Source: Candidatus Doudnabacteria bacterium (GTDB lineage Bacteria > Patescibacteriota > Doudnabacteria > UBA920). From it: a stretch of DNA of 44,745 nucleotides. Below are positions 26,220 through 36,147 of the stretch, piece after piece. Numbering within the stretch: the stretch's first letter is position 1; each line of letters begins with the position of its first letter. A program made the position numbers and the translations under genes. Location: contig JAHFJJ010000010.1 of the NCBI GenBank assembly GCA_023245895.1, positions 1 through 44,745 on the forward strand, given 5' to 3'. The notes under the pieces were generated by a model. That model was not told where the DNA came from and searched no databases. It saw nothing but the letters and a program-made list of their open reading frames with translations.

Positions 26220-26588
26220 TTAGTAGCTATCGCGTCTGCCGTATCCGCCGCCATTGCCGCCGCCGCGGCCGCCGCGTCCGCCGCCACCACCGTAGCCGCC
26301 TCTGTCACCGCCGCCGCCAAAGCTTCTTTTGGGGCGATCTTCCAACGGGCGGGCTTCCTTGACTACCAAGGTGCGTCCGTTGTAGTCGGTGTTGTTTAAG
26401 GCGTTAGTTGCCGCATCGGCTTCGGCGTCGTTTTCAAATTCAACGAAACCAAAACCTCTGCTTCTGCCGGTCATTTTATCAGTGATGACAGTAGCGGATG
26501 CTACAGTGCCATGCTGGCTGAATAATGCCTGCAGGTCGTCTGAAGTGGTTGCCCAGGGGATACCACCGACGAAAAGTTTCTTAGCCAT
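26220..26588 (-). CDS. RRM RNA-binding protein with Gly-rich tail
   Basis: KLFVGGIPWATTSDDLQALF (RNP2), RGFGFVEFEN (RNP1), GGGGDRGGYGGGGG tail. Confidence 0.93.
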   Translation of the reverse strand: MAKKLFVGGIPWATTSDDLQALFSQHGTVASATVITDKMTGRSRGFGFVEFENDAEADAATNALNNTDYNGRTLVVKEARPLEDRPKRSFGGGGDRGGYGGGGGRGGRGGGNGGGYGRRDSY

Positions 26589-26757
26589 TATTATAGGCTT
26601 TCTATTAAAGAGCTCACCTTACACTCTTACTGACTATTTAAACGAAGCTCGCTTATTAAACTTCTTTACGATGTAACTCTTTAGGAAGCCTAACTAATTT
26701 GAACTTAAGATGATATAGCCATTATAGCTGATTTCGGCTAAAAAATCAAGCGCCTGG

Positions 26758-27483
26758 CTAGATAAACCGGGTTATTACAAAAATTAGTGCCGCGCCGAAA
26801 ACCGTTAAAAAAATAGTCTTCCAGGAACTGTGTTTGCTGTGGGCTTCGGGAAGGATGTCGCTGGCGCCAATGTATAACAGGAAGCCGGCAAAAAAACCCA
26901 AATACAAAACTAAAAAGTGCGGCGAAATTGTAAAAAGCAAAGTGGAAGCCGCGCCCAGCACCGGGGCCAGCGCGTCAAACAGCAGAAAGACTTTGGCTTT
27001 GGCCGGCGAATTTTTATTGGTCAGCATTAAAGTTACCGTATTCATGCCGTCGGTAAAGTCATGGGAAATTACGGCAATGGCCACTAAAATCCCCACCTGG
27101 GAACTAACCTGAAAACCCAAACCAATACCCACGCCGTCCATAAAGCTGTGGCCAATTAGCGCCAAGGCCGAAGCAATGCCAATGTGGGGATGCTTGTGTT
27201 CCGCGTATTCGTCTTCGTGCGAATGGTGCAGGGCAATGGCTTTTTCCAAAATATGGAAAACCAAAAAACCCATTACCAAAGCCACGGTCATGCCGGTCAG
27301 CCCAAAATTGTGCTCCTGGATTTGCTCTATAATTTCCGGCAGAATATCAAAAAACACCACGCCCAAAAGCACGCCGGCGGCAAAACCCATAATTAAATGC
27401 AGGCGGTCTTTATTTTTTATGGCGAACAACCCGCCAAAAAAAGTGGAAACAAACGTGGCTAAGGAAAGTAATATGGCTATCAT
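26758..27483 (-). CDS. ZIP-family metal transporter
   Basis: GHSFMDGVGIGLGFQ and ISHDFTDGMNT metal-binding TM motifs. Confidence 0.88.
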   Translation of the reverse strand: MIAILLSLATFVSTFFGGLFAIKNKDRLHLIMGFAAGVLLGVVFFDILPEIIEQIQEHNFGLTGMTVALVMGFLVFHILEKAIALHHSHEDEYAEHKHPHIGIASALALIGHSFMDGVGIGLGFQVSSQVGILVAIAVISHDFTDGMNTVTLMLTNKNSPAKAKVFLLFDALAPVLGAASTLLFTISPHFLVLYLGFFAGFLLYIGASDILPEAHSKHSSWKTIFLTVFGAALIFVITRFI

Positions 27484-27545
27484 ATATAGGTATCATAATG
27501 TAAATTATTTGCGTTTGCAATAAGGAAATATGGCTTGAAATAAAA

Positions 27546-27572
27546 AAACACCCGTCGGAAAACCCGATGGGT
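27546..27572 (-). terminator. Terminator hairpin
   Basis: CACCCGTCGG AAAA CCCGATGGGTG. Confidence 0.7.
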
Positions 27573-27640
27573 GACTTAAACGCGCGCGCCGCAGGTTTAA
27601 GATTTTGATGTTGGGAACAAGACTGCCCTACCAACCCTGC

Positions 27641-28666
27641 TTAGACTTCCACTTCCTCGCAATCGCTGCAAAGGCCCTCTGTAAGATAGTCGCCTTTGCA
27701 GTCGCCGCAGAAGCCTACTTCGCAATCTTTGCCCTTGCACATTGTAATCAGCGATTCAGTGTATGCGGTGTCACAGCCGTCGCAGTCAAACAGCTCTTCG
27801 CCCGAGCAAGTTGGGCAAAAGCCTTTTTCATTGAAAAGGCAGGGTGCGCAGCCGTCGCAGAAATACTGTGTACAGCTTTCGTTCGCGCAATCCTTTTGGG
27901 TACCGGCCTCAATTTCGTTGTCGCAGCCGTCTGCATCACATTCCAACTCGTGGCAGTCGTCGCAATAGCCGTACTCCGTTAGCTCACCTTTGTCGCCTTC
28001 ACAGTACGCGTGACCACAGTTATCGTAGTTGAGGCACTTATAGGCTTTATCCAGGACAACGGTTTCGTCGCACCGAGAGCAATCTACCGTTTCGTCTTCG
28101 GTACAGCTGGCGCACTTACCGTCGCTACCAATATGGATACAGCCTGAAACCGGTTCCGGACTTTCCAACTCTTCAGCCTCGCCTTCGGGCTCTACAATCG
28201 GAGCCTCTGCAGGTTCCGGCTGAACGTATTCCCCGGCCAGACATTTTTCAAATATATGGTCACAGTAGGGACAAGAAGTGAGCGGCTCGCTTTCCTGCTG
28301 AGTAACTTGGGGCTGTGTTTCCGGAAAAGTCTCAGCGACTGCGTCGGCCAAAACCGGAAGTACAGGAACCGGCTCTATATAGGCATCACGCGTACTAATG
28401 AGCACGGTAAGCGGCAATACCGGCGAATTGCCTGTAAGCAAATGCCTAACCTGCGGGTCATACTTCAAAGCATCATACATGGCCGCGCCGGCTTTAAGCT
28501 TCTCTGCTATTTCTTCTTCTGAACCGATCAGCGAAGCCAACAGCAGATGGACAATGACATCGTGGACCATGAACGGTGATCCCGGCAGGCCGAGTTGGCT
28601 CCAACTGTTTTTTAAAACATTCCATTTTTGCTCTGAACCAAGAAGCAATGCCTTTATCTGTTCCAT
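27641..28666 (-). CDS. Cys-rich, acidic multi-zinc-knuckle protein
   Basis: Start MEQIKALLLG preferred; many CxxC pairs (CPYC, CASC, CSRC, CDDC, CDGC, CPTC, CGDC, CSDC). Confidence 0.75.
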   Translation of the reverse strand: MEQIKALLLGSEQKWNVLKNSWSQLGLPGSPFMVHDVIVHLLLASLIGSEEEIAEKLKAGAAMYDALKYDPQVRHLLTGNSPVLPLTVLISTRDAYIEPVPVLPVLADAVAETFPETQPQVTQQESEPLTSCPYCDHIFEKCLAGEYVQPEPAEAPIVEPEGEAEELESPEPVSGCIHIGSDGKCASCTEDETVDCSRCDETVVLDKAYKCLNYDNCGHAYCEGDKGELTEYGYCDDCHELECDADGCDNEIEAGTQKDCANESCTQYFCDGCAPCLFNEKGFCPTCSGEELFDCDGCDTAYTESLITMCKGKDCEVGFCGDCKGDYLTEGLCSDCEEVEV

Positions 28667-28719
28667 ACATCCTCCATTTTTGGAATTTTGGCTAACACGA
28701 TAATATAGCATACAATCGC

Positions 28720-28748
28720 TTGACAATCAAGGCCTCTTTTGGTATATT
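28720..28748 (+). promoter_or_regulatory. Sigma70-type promoter for the telA unit
   Basis: TTGACA-N17-TATATT. Confidence 0.82.
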
Positions 28749-28872
28749 AAAACGTTCTAGCAAGCTGTTTTTATCTATAATAAGGAGGATATTGGGGACC
28801 AAAAACCCAAGCCAGAACAAGAAGGTATGAATTTCGGAGCGCTCCAAAAAGGCGCGGAAAGGATGAATCGGC

Positions 28873-30063
28873 ATGGATGAGAAGATTGATAGAAACGAAG
28901 AGGTAACTTTGTCCTTGGCTAAGCAAGAAGGCGGGGCGCTTGTGCCGCGGCGGCCGGAAAGTTTGTCGGTAGATTCCGACCGGCAAGTCAGAATGGAAGT
29001 TGAAACTTTGACCGCGACAATTGTAGAGTCGCTCGAAGACCGGCAATTCATGACGACCCTGGACAACCTTGGCCGGCCTGAACAAGAGCTTGCCGCGAAG
29101 CGGATTGAACTGATTGAAACCCGCGTTAGCAATGTCACAAAGGTGGAAGGACCGGGCACAAAAATTCCCGAAGTGGTGGAAGGAATGCGCGCCGAGATTG
29201 ACAAACTCAATCCCAAGCGTACAGACCAAAGCGGCTTGGCGAGTTTCATAGCCGTTCTGCCCGGGGGCAACGCCTTGTTGGACCTGTGGTGGGCTTCCGG
29301 AATCCGGCAGACCATCCAACGCCGCGAGACCATTCGTGAACGGATTAAACAAATCCGGCAAGGGCTGCTTGGCAACAAACAGCAACTTACGGAAGACAGC
29401 GCCGGACTAAACCAGCTCTACGCCCACGTAAAAGACGCGACCATTGCCAAACTGCAAGTCGTGACTTACAGTTGCGAGCTGCTGCTGGAAAAATTGCGCG
29501 AGCTTTATGATTCGCTCGACCCTGACAGCCCCAAGAAAGCCCGGGTGCGGCGCGCAATTGAAGTTATCACGTTCCGCGTGAGGATGATGCGCCTGACCGA
29601 AAACGCCCTGCAGCAATCCCTTGCCACAATTGACATAACCACGGACGGCAACGGCAAAATTGCCGACGCGCTGGAAGAAGTCGCTACGCTAAGTACTGCC
29701 TATCTCACCGTGGCCATGGCGCTCTACCAGGCTTTGGCCCACCAGCAGCGTTCCATTAAGGCGCTGGTTAAAGCGCGCGAAGGCACCACCGATGTCATGG
29801 TCAAAACCAGCGAAATGGCAGTGGAAAGCGTTAGGTCTGTTTCGGAGCAATACTTCAATCCCGTCGGGGAAATGGAGAAAGTCCGGCAGTCCCACCAGAA
29901 CCTTATGACCGCCCTGCAAACCTTGGAGGACGCAAGCAAGAACGGTGTGGTCAAAGCCCGTGAAAGCATTGGCCAACTCCAGGACATGACTGCGGAACTG
30001 CGCAAAAAACAGGACGAACTCCGCGGCGGCCATGTGCTTTCCCAAACTACCCCCACTAAGTAA
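28873..30063 (+). CDS. telA: TelA-like toxic anion resistance family protein
   Basis: SGIRQTIQRRETIRERIKQIRQGLL, LNQLYAHVKDATIAKLQ, long helical body ending KKQDELRGG. Confidence 0.72.
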   Translation: MDEKIDRNEEVTLSLAKQEGGALVPRRPESLSVDSDRQVRMEVETLTATIVESLEDRQFMTTLDNLGRPEQELAAKRIELIETRVSNVTKVEGPGTKIPEVVEGMRAEIDKLNPKRTDQSGLASFIAVLPGGNALLDLWWASGIRQTIQRRETIRERIKQIRQGLLGNKQQLTEDSAGLNQLYAHVKDATIAKLQVVTYSCELLLEKLRELYDSLDPDSPKKARVRRAIEVITFRVRMMRLTENALQQSLATIDITTDGNGKIADALEEVATLSTAYLTVAMALYQALAHQQRSIKALVKAREGTTDVMVKTSEMAVESVRSVSEQYFNPVGEMEKVRQSHQNLMTALQTLEDASKNGVVKARESIGQLQDMTAELRKKQDELRGGHVLSQTTPTK

Positions 30064-30085
30064 CACTTGCCTTCGGGCATGACAA

Positions 30086-30125
30086 AGGGCGTATCTCGAT
30101 ATACTGAGATACGCCCTTTTTTTAT
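30086..30125 (+). terminator. Terminator of telA
   Basis: AAGGGCGTATCTC GATATACT GAGATACGCCCTTTTTTTA. Confidence 0.9.
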
Positions 30126-30138
30126 ATCCAACTGCGTT

Positions 30139-30891
30139 TCAAACCTGGCTTCTCATTAACCAGTTAGTTCTGATTGCTTCAACCCTTACCGGAGCACCGT
30201 AGCCGGCGGCGGCGTGGCGGGCTTCGGCTTCCAGAATCTTTGCGGAAAGAGACGGGTCGGTGGGATGTGCCAGAGCAATAAGGTAGAGCGGGTTTTCTCT
30301 AGTAAAAAGCTTGCCGAAGCCGAAGTTGCGGAAAATGTTCATTAAGCGGAGCTCCAGGTCTTCTTTGGCCGTGCTGAAATGCTTACGGCTAATTACAAAC
30401 CCGCGCGGCAAGCCCGGAATCCGGTTGAAAACTCCGGTACCGTCGTAGTAAGCCACCAGCGCTGTGTGGAGTTCAGGGGGACGGTCGAGTTCGCCAACAT
30501 TAATGTGGCGATATGGAAGACCTAGGGCATCGGCCTCCCTTCTGCCCCATTCCTGGCAGGCCTGGTTGGGATTAGTTTCGTTGGGGAAGGCCATCCGAAA
30601 CGCTCCGCAATTTTCATGAGTCGTGAATTCTTCAATGCCGGCGTTTTTAATTTCCGCGCGGCGCTGATCCGTACTCATAAGTACGCCGGAGCCGGGAAGA
30701 TGGATGCCATAGGCAATACCTTCGTCGACGCAGACCAAAGAGCGGCCCTTTAAAACAAACGCTTGTTCAATGTTCGGAGTGCTGTTAAACAGCCGTTTAG
30801 CGCCGCGCTCTTTTAATTTAGCCGCGCCGACTAGCGCGCTTTCCCATTCAGCCCTCACGGTTTCTTCTGCAATTGGTGACGCAGTTATCAT
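30139..30891 (-). CDS. Hypothetical; possible beta-carbonic-anhydrase-like pattern (CVDEG...HENCG)
   Basis: VCVDEGIAYG and FTTHENCGAFRM; sigma70-like promoter TTGACC-N17-TAATAT upstream. Confidence 0.45.
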   Translation of the reverse strand: MITASPIAEETVRAEWESALVGAAKLKERGAKRLFNSTPNIEQAFVLKGRSLVCVDEGIAYGIHLPGSGVLMSTDQRRAEIKNAGIEEFTTHENCGAFRMAFPNETNPNQACQEWGRREADALGLPYRHINVGELDRPPELHTALVAYYDGTGVFNRIPGLPRGFVISRKHFSTAKEDLELRLMNIFRNFGFGKLFTRENPLYLIALAHPTDPSLSAKILEAEARHAAAGYGAPVRVEAIRTNWLMRSQV

Positions 30892-30967
30892 TGTCTCTCC
30901 TTTGTTTTATAACAAACTATATTATCATTATCAGCCTTGGTGGTCAAGCCTCCCCGCAAAAAAAATA

Positions 30968-31009
30968 GAGCCCAAATTCCTTGCTTTTTAAGCTTGGAAC
31001 TTGGGCTCC
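30968..31009 (-). terminator. Terminator of the flotillin gene
   Basis: GAGCCCAAATTCC...GGAACTTGGGCTC. Confidence 0.8.
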
Positions 31010-31040
31010 GAGTACGAATCTAAATACAGCTTGCTGTTGC

Positions 31041-32963
31041 TTACGCCTGAGCTGAAACCCCGCCGTTGGCGCGTTTCGCCAATTCGGCGTTAACGGCCGC
31101 GGCGACAACTTCCGGCGTCACATCCTTGCCAAACATGTTCTTGGCAATAGAGGAAACGGCCGTAAAAATCGCCTGGCTGCCGCTTGAAATGAGCGACTTT
31201 ACTTCTTCCGGCGTACCGGCGACAATACCTTCCATGAGTCGGCCATAGGCCTGGCCTTGTGCCAAGGAAGACATCATCGTACGGAACGTTGTCGGGTCGC
31301 CGTAAATCGTCATATTGGCCGCAGCGAGGGCCTGGCCTGCGGCTTTTGCAAATTCAACCGCGGCGGTTTTTTCTTTCTCAATCTCCGCCAGACGAATCTG
31401 CAAGTCAAACGCCATCTTTTCGTTGCCCTTTTGAGCCTCGAGGCGGGATTTTTCCACCTCGACTTTCTTGCGGTCGACTTCGACTTGCTGGGCTGCCACG
31501 TTGACCGGCACAATCTGGAGGGCCTGTTCGCCAGCCGCCTCCAGCTCTTTGGCTTGCTTGGCTGCGGTAGCCAAAGTCAGTTGCGCCGCGCCTTGAGCAG
31601 TGGCCGCATCCTTCTCAGCTTCCGCATTCTTGATCGTGGTGTAGGCAGCAACATCGGCCTCCATGTTCCGTGTGATCTTGGTCTGTTCGGCCTCTCCTGC
31701 CTTTTGGATTACCGAAATGTTTTTTCGACGCGTGGCTTCGGACTCCTGCTCGACCGTGAGCCTGGCTTGTTCCGCCTTGGCCTTTTCAGTTTCCGCAGTT
31801 ATGCGCTTGGCTTCGGCATCTGCCCTGCGGCGTTCCGCGTCCGCAACCGCTATCTGCTGGTCGCGCTTCGCGATTTCAACCGCCTGGGCTTGGGAAACCT
31901 TGGCTGTTTCCACGGCCTGCATTTGCTTGGCCGTCGCTACCTGGACTGCTTGTTGTCTATCAACCTCAGCAACTTCGACCGCCTGTTGCTTAGTAACCTG
32001 GGCTATCTCGGATTGCTGCTGCTGCTGGGCCTGGAACTCCAAAGCTTTTCTGTCGGCCTCGGCTTTGGCTTTCTTCTGTGTGAGTTCCAGCTCGAAGATT
32101 TGCTGATCGCGGGCGACTTGCTGTTCTTTGACTTCCCTGTCAGCCGCGGTTTCCAGTTTGGCAATCGCGACTCGCTGCGAATTCGTGATCTCCGCGATCT
32201 TCCGCTTGCCTTGAGCATCAAAGATGTTTGTTTCGGCTTTCAAATTGACCAAGTCAGTTTGATTGAGGTGGGTGACAGTAACGGATTCCAGGAAGAGACC
32301 GTTGTGCTCAAGGTCTGCTTCCACAATTGTTTTTACCTCCTCACTGTACTTGTCCACACTTCGATGAAGCTCGTCAAGATCTTTGCGGCCCGCTACAGTA
32401 CGCAGTCCTGAAATCAGTTTGTCGCCGACGAGTTTCATTATTAGGGTGTCCATCCCTGACTTCGCGCCCAGGGACGTAGCCGCCGTTTTAATTGAGGCTT
32501 CATCGCGATTCACGCGGATGTAGAACTGGGCTTCAACATCAACCCGCAAATTGTCGCCGGTAATGAATGAGTCGGGACCGGTGCGTGAAATCTGCAGACG
32601 GATGGTTTCCAGCGAAACCCGCGCCACCCTGTGGATAGCCGGAATCGCCATTATACCGCCGTCAATAACGACTTTAGTGCCGCCCTGTCCCGTGCGTACC
32701 AGCGCTTCGTTCATCCCGGTCTTCACGTAAAGCTGGGTGTAGGAAAACATCAGCGATCCCGCCAACAGGAGTACAACGCCGAAGGCGGAAATGATCATCT
32801 GGCTGACTGTCGGTATTTTTACATACCCGGCAATCACAAACGGCCCGATGATCACGGCCAGGCCGACGATTACTATGGCAATCGCCAGGCCGGCGCCGGA
32901 ACTTGGCTCGTCCCGTTCAACAGTTTGCTGTTCTTCGTCATCTTCTCTTCTCATGGTAGCCAT
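31041..32963 (-). CDS. Flotillin-like SPFH-domain protein
   Basis: N-terminal TM, KVVIDGGIMAIPAIHRVARVSLETIRLQI, long Ala/Glu/Gln-rich coiled coil. Confidence 0.92.
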   Translation of the reverse strand: MATMRREDDEEQQTVERDEPSSGAGLAIAIVIVGLAVIIGPFVIAGYVKIPTVSQMIISAFGVVLLLAGSLMFSYTQLYVKTGMNEALVRTGQGGTKVVIDGGIMAIPAIHRVARVSLETIRLQISRTGPDSFITGDNLRVDVEAQFYIRVNRDEASIKTAATSLGAKSGMDTLIMKLVGDKLISGLRTVAGRKDLDELHRSVDKYSEEVKTIVEADLEHNGLFLESVTVTHLNQTDLVNLKAETNIFDAQGKRKIAEITNSQRVAIAKLETAADREVKEQQVARDQQIFELELTQKKAKAEADRKALEFQAQQQQQSEIAQVTKQQAVEVAEVDRQQAVQVATAKQMQAVETAKVSQAQAVEIAKRDQQIAVADAERRRADAEAKRITAETEKAKAEQARLTVEQESEATRRKNISVIQKAGEAEQTKITRNMEADVAAYTTIKNAEAEKDAATAQGAAQLTLATAAKQAKELEAAGEQALQIVPVNVAAQQVEVDRKKVEVEKSRLEAQKGNEKMAFDLQIRLAEIEKEKTAAVEFAKAAGQALAAANMTIYGDPTTFRTMMSSLAQGQAYGRLMEGIVAGTPEEVKSLISSGSQAIFTAVSSIAKNMFGKDVTPEVVAAAVNAELAKRANGGVSAQA

Positions 32964-32978
32964 ACAAAGTCTCCTTTT

Positions 32979-33824
32979 TCAGTTAAGCATTCGTGAATTT
33001 GCTGAATCTTCGGTTTGCGGACAGACTAGAAACGTTTCGGATTTTTCATCGTACTCAAGGAGCCTGACTTGCGCTCCCGACGGAATGGGAATCCCGTCTG
33101 TTGTTTTGCATTTCACCTGGATGCGGTTCTGATAACGGTCCAGCACCCAGGCCGCGCCGCGTCCTTCTGTAATCTCGTACGCGGCTTTGCCGGCGCATCC
33201 CAACAGATCCTCTCTTGCAGTACCGTAACTTTCCTCGCTTGGAATGAGCCTGGACAAGACTTCTGAAATGATTCTGGTCAGCGCAAATGAACAAACAAGC
33301 GCTGTTGCCAGAGATGGCCAAATGTAAATTTCCGGCAACGGCAAGACACTGGAAAAACCCAGGTTTGCCGCTATGCCTACGAATCCCCAGACAAAACAAA
33401 AGCTGGAAAAAACCATCATAAATGGAACTTTCCCAACTCCCAGCAAGCCCAGGATTCTGGCTGCCAGGCCCGGGCTGTGAGTTTCAGTATGGGTGTCGTG
33501 ATGAGCACCGGTACTGGTGTGAGCATGAGCTGGCGGAGCATGAGTCATGCCGTGATGGGCAACAGAGACATGCGTATCTGCATGTGCTCCGTGTCCCAAA
33601 TGGCCGACGTGATGGCCGCCAATATCAGCGTGATGGTCAATGTGCAATCCGTGGCCATGCCCAAAATGGAACAATCCGGTCGCTTGTAAAAGCAACGGAA
33701 TTAGCGCGGCGACAAAAGGCAAATCGAAAACTAAATTCCACCACTGAAGCAGGTCGACAAAAGTCATGGAGACACCTAGCCTTTCCTTTCTTTTTCTAAG
33801 CTGTATTTGATTGTAAAAGGACAA
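32979..33824 (-). CDS. NfeD/YqiJ-like membrane protein with His-rich insert
   Basis: C-terminal OB-fold-like segment (GCAGKAAYEI...IPSGAQVRLLEYD) beside flotillin; HFGHGHGLHIDHH...THTETHS insert. Confidence 0.68.
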   Translation of the reverse strand: MSFYNQIQLRKRKERLGVSMTFVDLLQWWNLVFDLPFVAALIPLLLQATGLFHFGHGHGLHIDHHADIGGHHVGHLGHGAHADTHVSVAHHGMTHAPPAHAHTSTGAHHDTHTETHSPGLAARILGLLGVGKVPFMMVFSSFCFVWGFVGIAANLGFSSVLPLPEIYIWPSLATALVCSFALTRIISEVLSRLIPSEESYGTAREDLLGCAGKAAYEITEGRGAAWVLDRYQNRIQVKCKTTDGIPIPSGAQVRLLEYDEKSETFLVCPQTEDSANSRMLN

Positions 33825-33968
33825 TCCTCCTCAAAATGGCCCGCTTAGGATAAATCCAGGCAGGACATTCCACTATAACAGAAAGCCACCCTTATGTCAA
33901 TAAGTTCGTGGATGAAAGATAGTAACTTTTATATAATTTTAAACTTTATACCCCCTAAAATAAAGAGA

Positions 33969-34007
33969 CCCAACCAGCGAATTCCTTGGAATTCGCTGGT
34001 TGGGTCA
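33969..34007. terminator. 18-bp-arm hairpin, likely terminator for 34036 gene
   Basis: ACCCAACCAGCGAATTCC TT GGAATTCGCTGGTTGGGT. Confidence 0.8.
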
Positions 34008-34035
34008 ATGTTTTAGCGCCTTATTCAGGCTGTTT

Positions 34036-34374
34036 TTAGTTTTCGGCCGTCGCTTGTGCCGTAGTCGGTTCTGCAGGCTCGTCGAGCTCTACAGAAATCG
34101 TCCAACCGGCACTAAGAGCGACCAAACCGCTGATTAGGGTGATGTACGGCGCAAACAGGGCAATGGGCCCAAGGCTCAAGTTAACCGACATCATCTCCTG
34201 GCCTTCGGCGTTCTCGACTACAAGCCGACGGGCTTTTGCTTCGGCCATAATCTTCTTTACCGTGCCTTGAACGTCTTCAAGAGCGACCCTCACCTTCTTG
34301 TAGCCGCTCTTGGCTCTGGCAACGCCTGCGTCAACCGCATCTTCCACTTGACGGACTCTTTCACTTACTCTCAT
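34036..34374 (-). CDS. DUF4342-like membrane protein
   Basis: Amphipathic N-terminus, VNLSLGPIALFAPYITLISGLVALSAGW. Confidence 0.55.
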   Translation of the reverse strand: MRVSERVRQVEDAVDAGVARAKSGYKKVRVALEDVQGTVKKIMAEAKARRLVVENAEGQEMMSVNLSLGPIALFAPYITLISGLVALSAGWTISVELDEPAEPTTAQATAEN

Positions 34375-34501
34375 GCACCCTCCTCTAAACTGTCTTAAAC
34401 TATCAGGATGAAAAACCAGATTTATTCCTGACTAATTAGTCTAGTACATTTTTGCCTTTTTTTCAAGCAAATAAAAGAATTAAATAGATTAGCATAAAAA
34501 A

Positions 34502-34541
34502 GAAGCCAGTCGTCCGCCTGTACGGATCGCTGGCTTCATTG
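34502..34541 (-). terminator. Terminator hairpin
   Basis: GAAGCCAG...CTGGCTTC. Confidence 0.65.
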
Positions 34542-34596
34542 TTGAAACAGAGAGTAAAAACTTAGCGCTTGCCGGTCTTTGCCGGTTTAACCCTTC

Positions 34597-35388
34597 CTAG
34601 GGCGAACTGGAATTTTCATTTTTTGTATCCCTGTGCTTTTTGTCATTCCCTGCTTTGTTGCCCAAAGGATAAATATCCTGGTATTTTGCCTGGCCGCTCA
34701 AATTTAAAATATCGTCGTTGATTAAATTAGCGGCTTGGGTTTCACCGTTGGCCTTAAGCTTACTTTGGATTTGCTCCAAAGCCTCTACCGCGTCCGTTAC
34801 CGCCGCTTCTGCGTCTTGCCTGGCCCGCATTTTGATCTTTAAATGTTTTTGCGTTACTGAAAGATTGTTCTCTACAGTCGGCCGCGGGCCTGGAGCGGTT
34901 GTGGCAACTTGGCCGGAAGCCGGGATGGTTTGAAGATTTTTAATTTCCGGAGGGTCTTGAAAAGAAACATACTGAAGCTCCTGAAGCCTTTCCTGGGCAA
35001 ACCTGGCTTGCAAGCCGGCTTTTGCCTGTTCGGTTAATGCCAAACCCAATTCAATTTTTTCCTTAAAACGCTTAATTGGGTAAAGCGCCTCGCCGGGCTT
35101 AGCTGAAGTTGAGGCGAAAGCCGAGCCACCTACCAAAGACAGGCCAAGCAGTACCGAAACGGCATAGCGGAGCAGGCCCTGGCCTTTGGCAAATAAGTTC
35201 CATTTAAGGGACGGTTCTGCCTCGGCTGGCTTTTGCCCGGAGGTAATGGCCTGAAAGACCTTTTGCTTCAAGGCTTCGGCGCGCTCCACTGCCAAAGGCC
35301 CGTCCGGCAGTTCCCCCAGCCCGCGCAAATCTTGGATTTCCTTATTAAATTTTTTTATCTCCCATTGCAGCCCGTTAGAAATTTTCAT
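34597..35388 (-). CDS. DUF5667-like protein encoded directly after an ECF sigma factor
   Basis: Central TM and KPGEALYPIKRFKEKIELGLALTEQAKAGLQARFAQERLQEL. Confidence 0.7.
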   Translation of the reverse strand: MKISNGLQWEIKKFNKEIQDLRGLGELPDGPLAVERAEALKQKVFQAITSGQKPAEAEPSLKWNLFAKGQGLLRYAVSVLLGLSLVGGSAFASTSAKPGEALYPIKRFKEKIELGLALTEQAKAGLQARFAQERLQELQYVSFQDPPEIKNLQTIPASGQVATTAPGPRPTVENNLSVTQKHLKIKMRARQDAEAAVTDAVEALEQIQSKLKANGETQAANLINDDILNLSGQAKYQDIYPLGNKAGNDKKHRDTKNENSSSP

Positions 35389-35459
35389 AACCTTTAAATT
35401 AATAGTTCTCCAAAATAAAAATTTTATACCCTATAAAAAACATTATGTTTAGTTGAATG

Positions 35460-36107
35460 CTAACTGGGCAAGCGGTTTTCTTTTATAATAATCTTAAGTT
35501 TTTTTAAGGCCCTGAACTGGATCAGGCGCGTTGACAGGTTATTTTTGCCAATAACGGCCGCGGTTTCGTTTAAAGACAAGTCCTGCAAAAACCTTAACTC
35601 CAAAACTTGCCTGTACAAAGGCGGTAGCTTATGGAGGGCGGCGCGGACAATGGCTAAGTCGGAATGCATGGCAACTTCTTCCTGGAGCGAATAGCTGTCG
35701 GGCAAATCAAAATTTTCGTCAATTGCGGTTATTTCCGGCGTCCGGTATTTTTTGCGGAAACTGTCGTTAATTGTATTGGCCGCAATCCGGTAAAGCCAGG
35801 CGGAAAAATTCAGGTTCTGGATTTTCAGGTTGGCAAGGCCTTTGTAAGCTTTAACAAAAGTTTCCTGGACAATGTCTTCGGCTTCCTGCTGGTTCTGGAT
35901 TTTCACGCGCACGAACTTAAAAATCCTCCGGACAAATTGGTCGTAAATCTCGGCGAAAGCCTGTGTATTGCCTGTTTTAGCCTGTTCTACCAAATTATTG
36001 GTGTCCATATTTTGCAACGTGAATTCTTCTGCCTTGTTTCCTGGCACCGGCACTTTCTTAAGCATACTAAAATTCCGCCTAATTACAAAATTAGCAGTTA
36101 TTTCCAT
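35460..36107 (-). CDS. ECF sigma-70 family factor
   Basis: FAEIYDQFVRRIFKFVRVKIQNQQEAEDIVQETFVKAYKGL and LPPLYRQVLELRFLQDLSLNETAAVIG. Confidence 0.93.
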   Translation of the reverse strand: MEITANFVIRRNFSMLKKVPVPGNKAEEFTLQNMDTNNLVEQAKTGNTQAFAEIYDQFVRRIFKFVRVKIQNQQEAEDIVQETFVKAYKGLANLKIQNLNFSAWLYRIAANTINDSFRKKYRTPEITAIDENFDLPDSYSLQEEVAMHSDLAIVRAALHKLPPLYRQVLELRFLQDLSLNETAAVIGKNNLSTRLIQFRALKKLKIIIKENRLPS

Positions 36108-36147
36108 AAATTGGCTTTATGTTGATATTTGTTCATTTCCTTATAAT

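Noticed and set aside
31257-32411. 384-aa plus-strand ORF antisense to flotillin
   Set aside because: Mirror ORF of a coiled-coil gene; low-complexity Leu-rich translation and no RBS support
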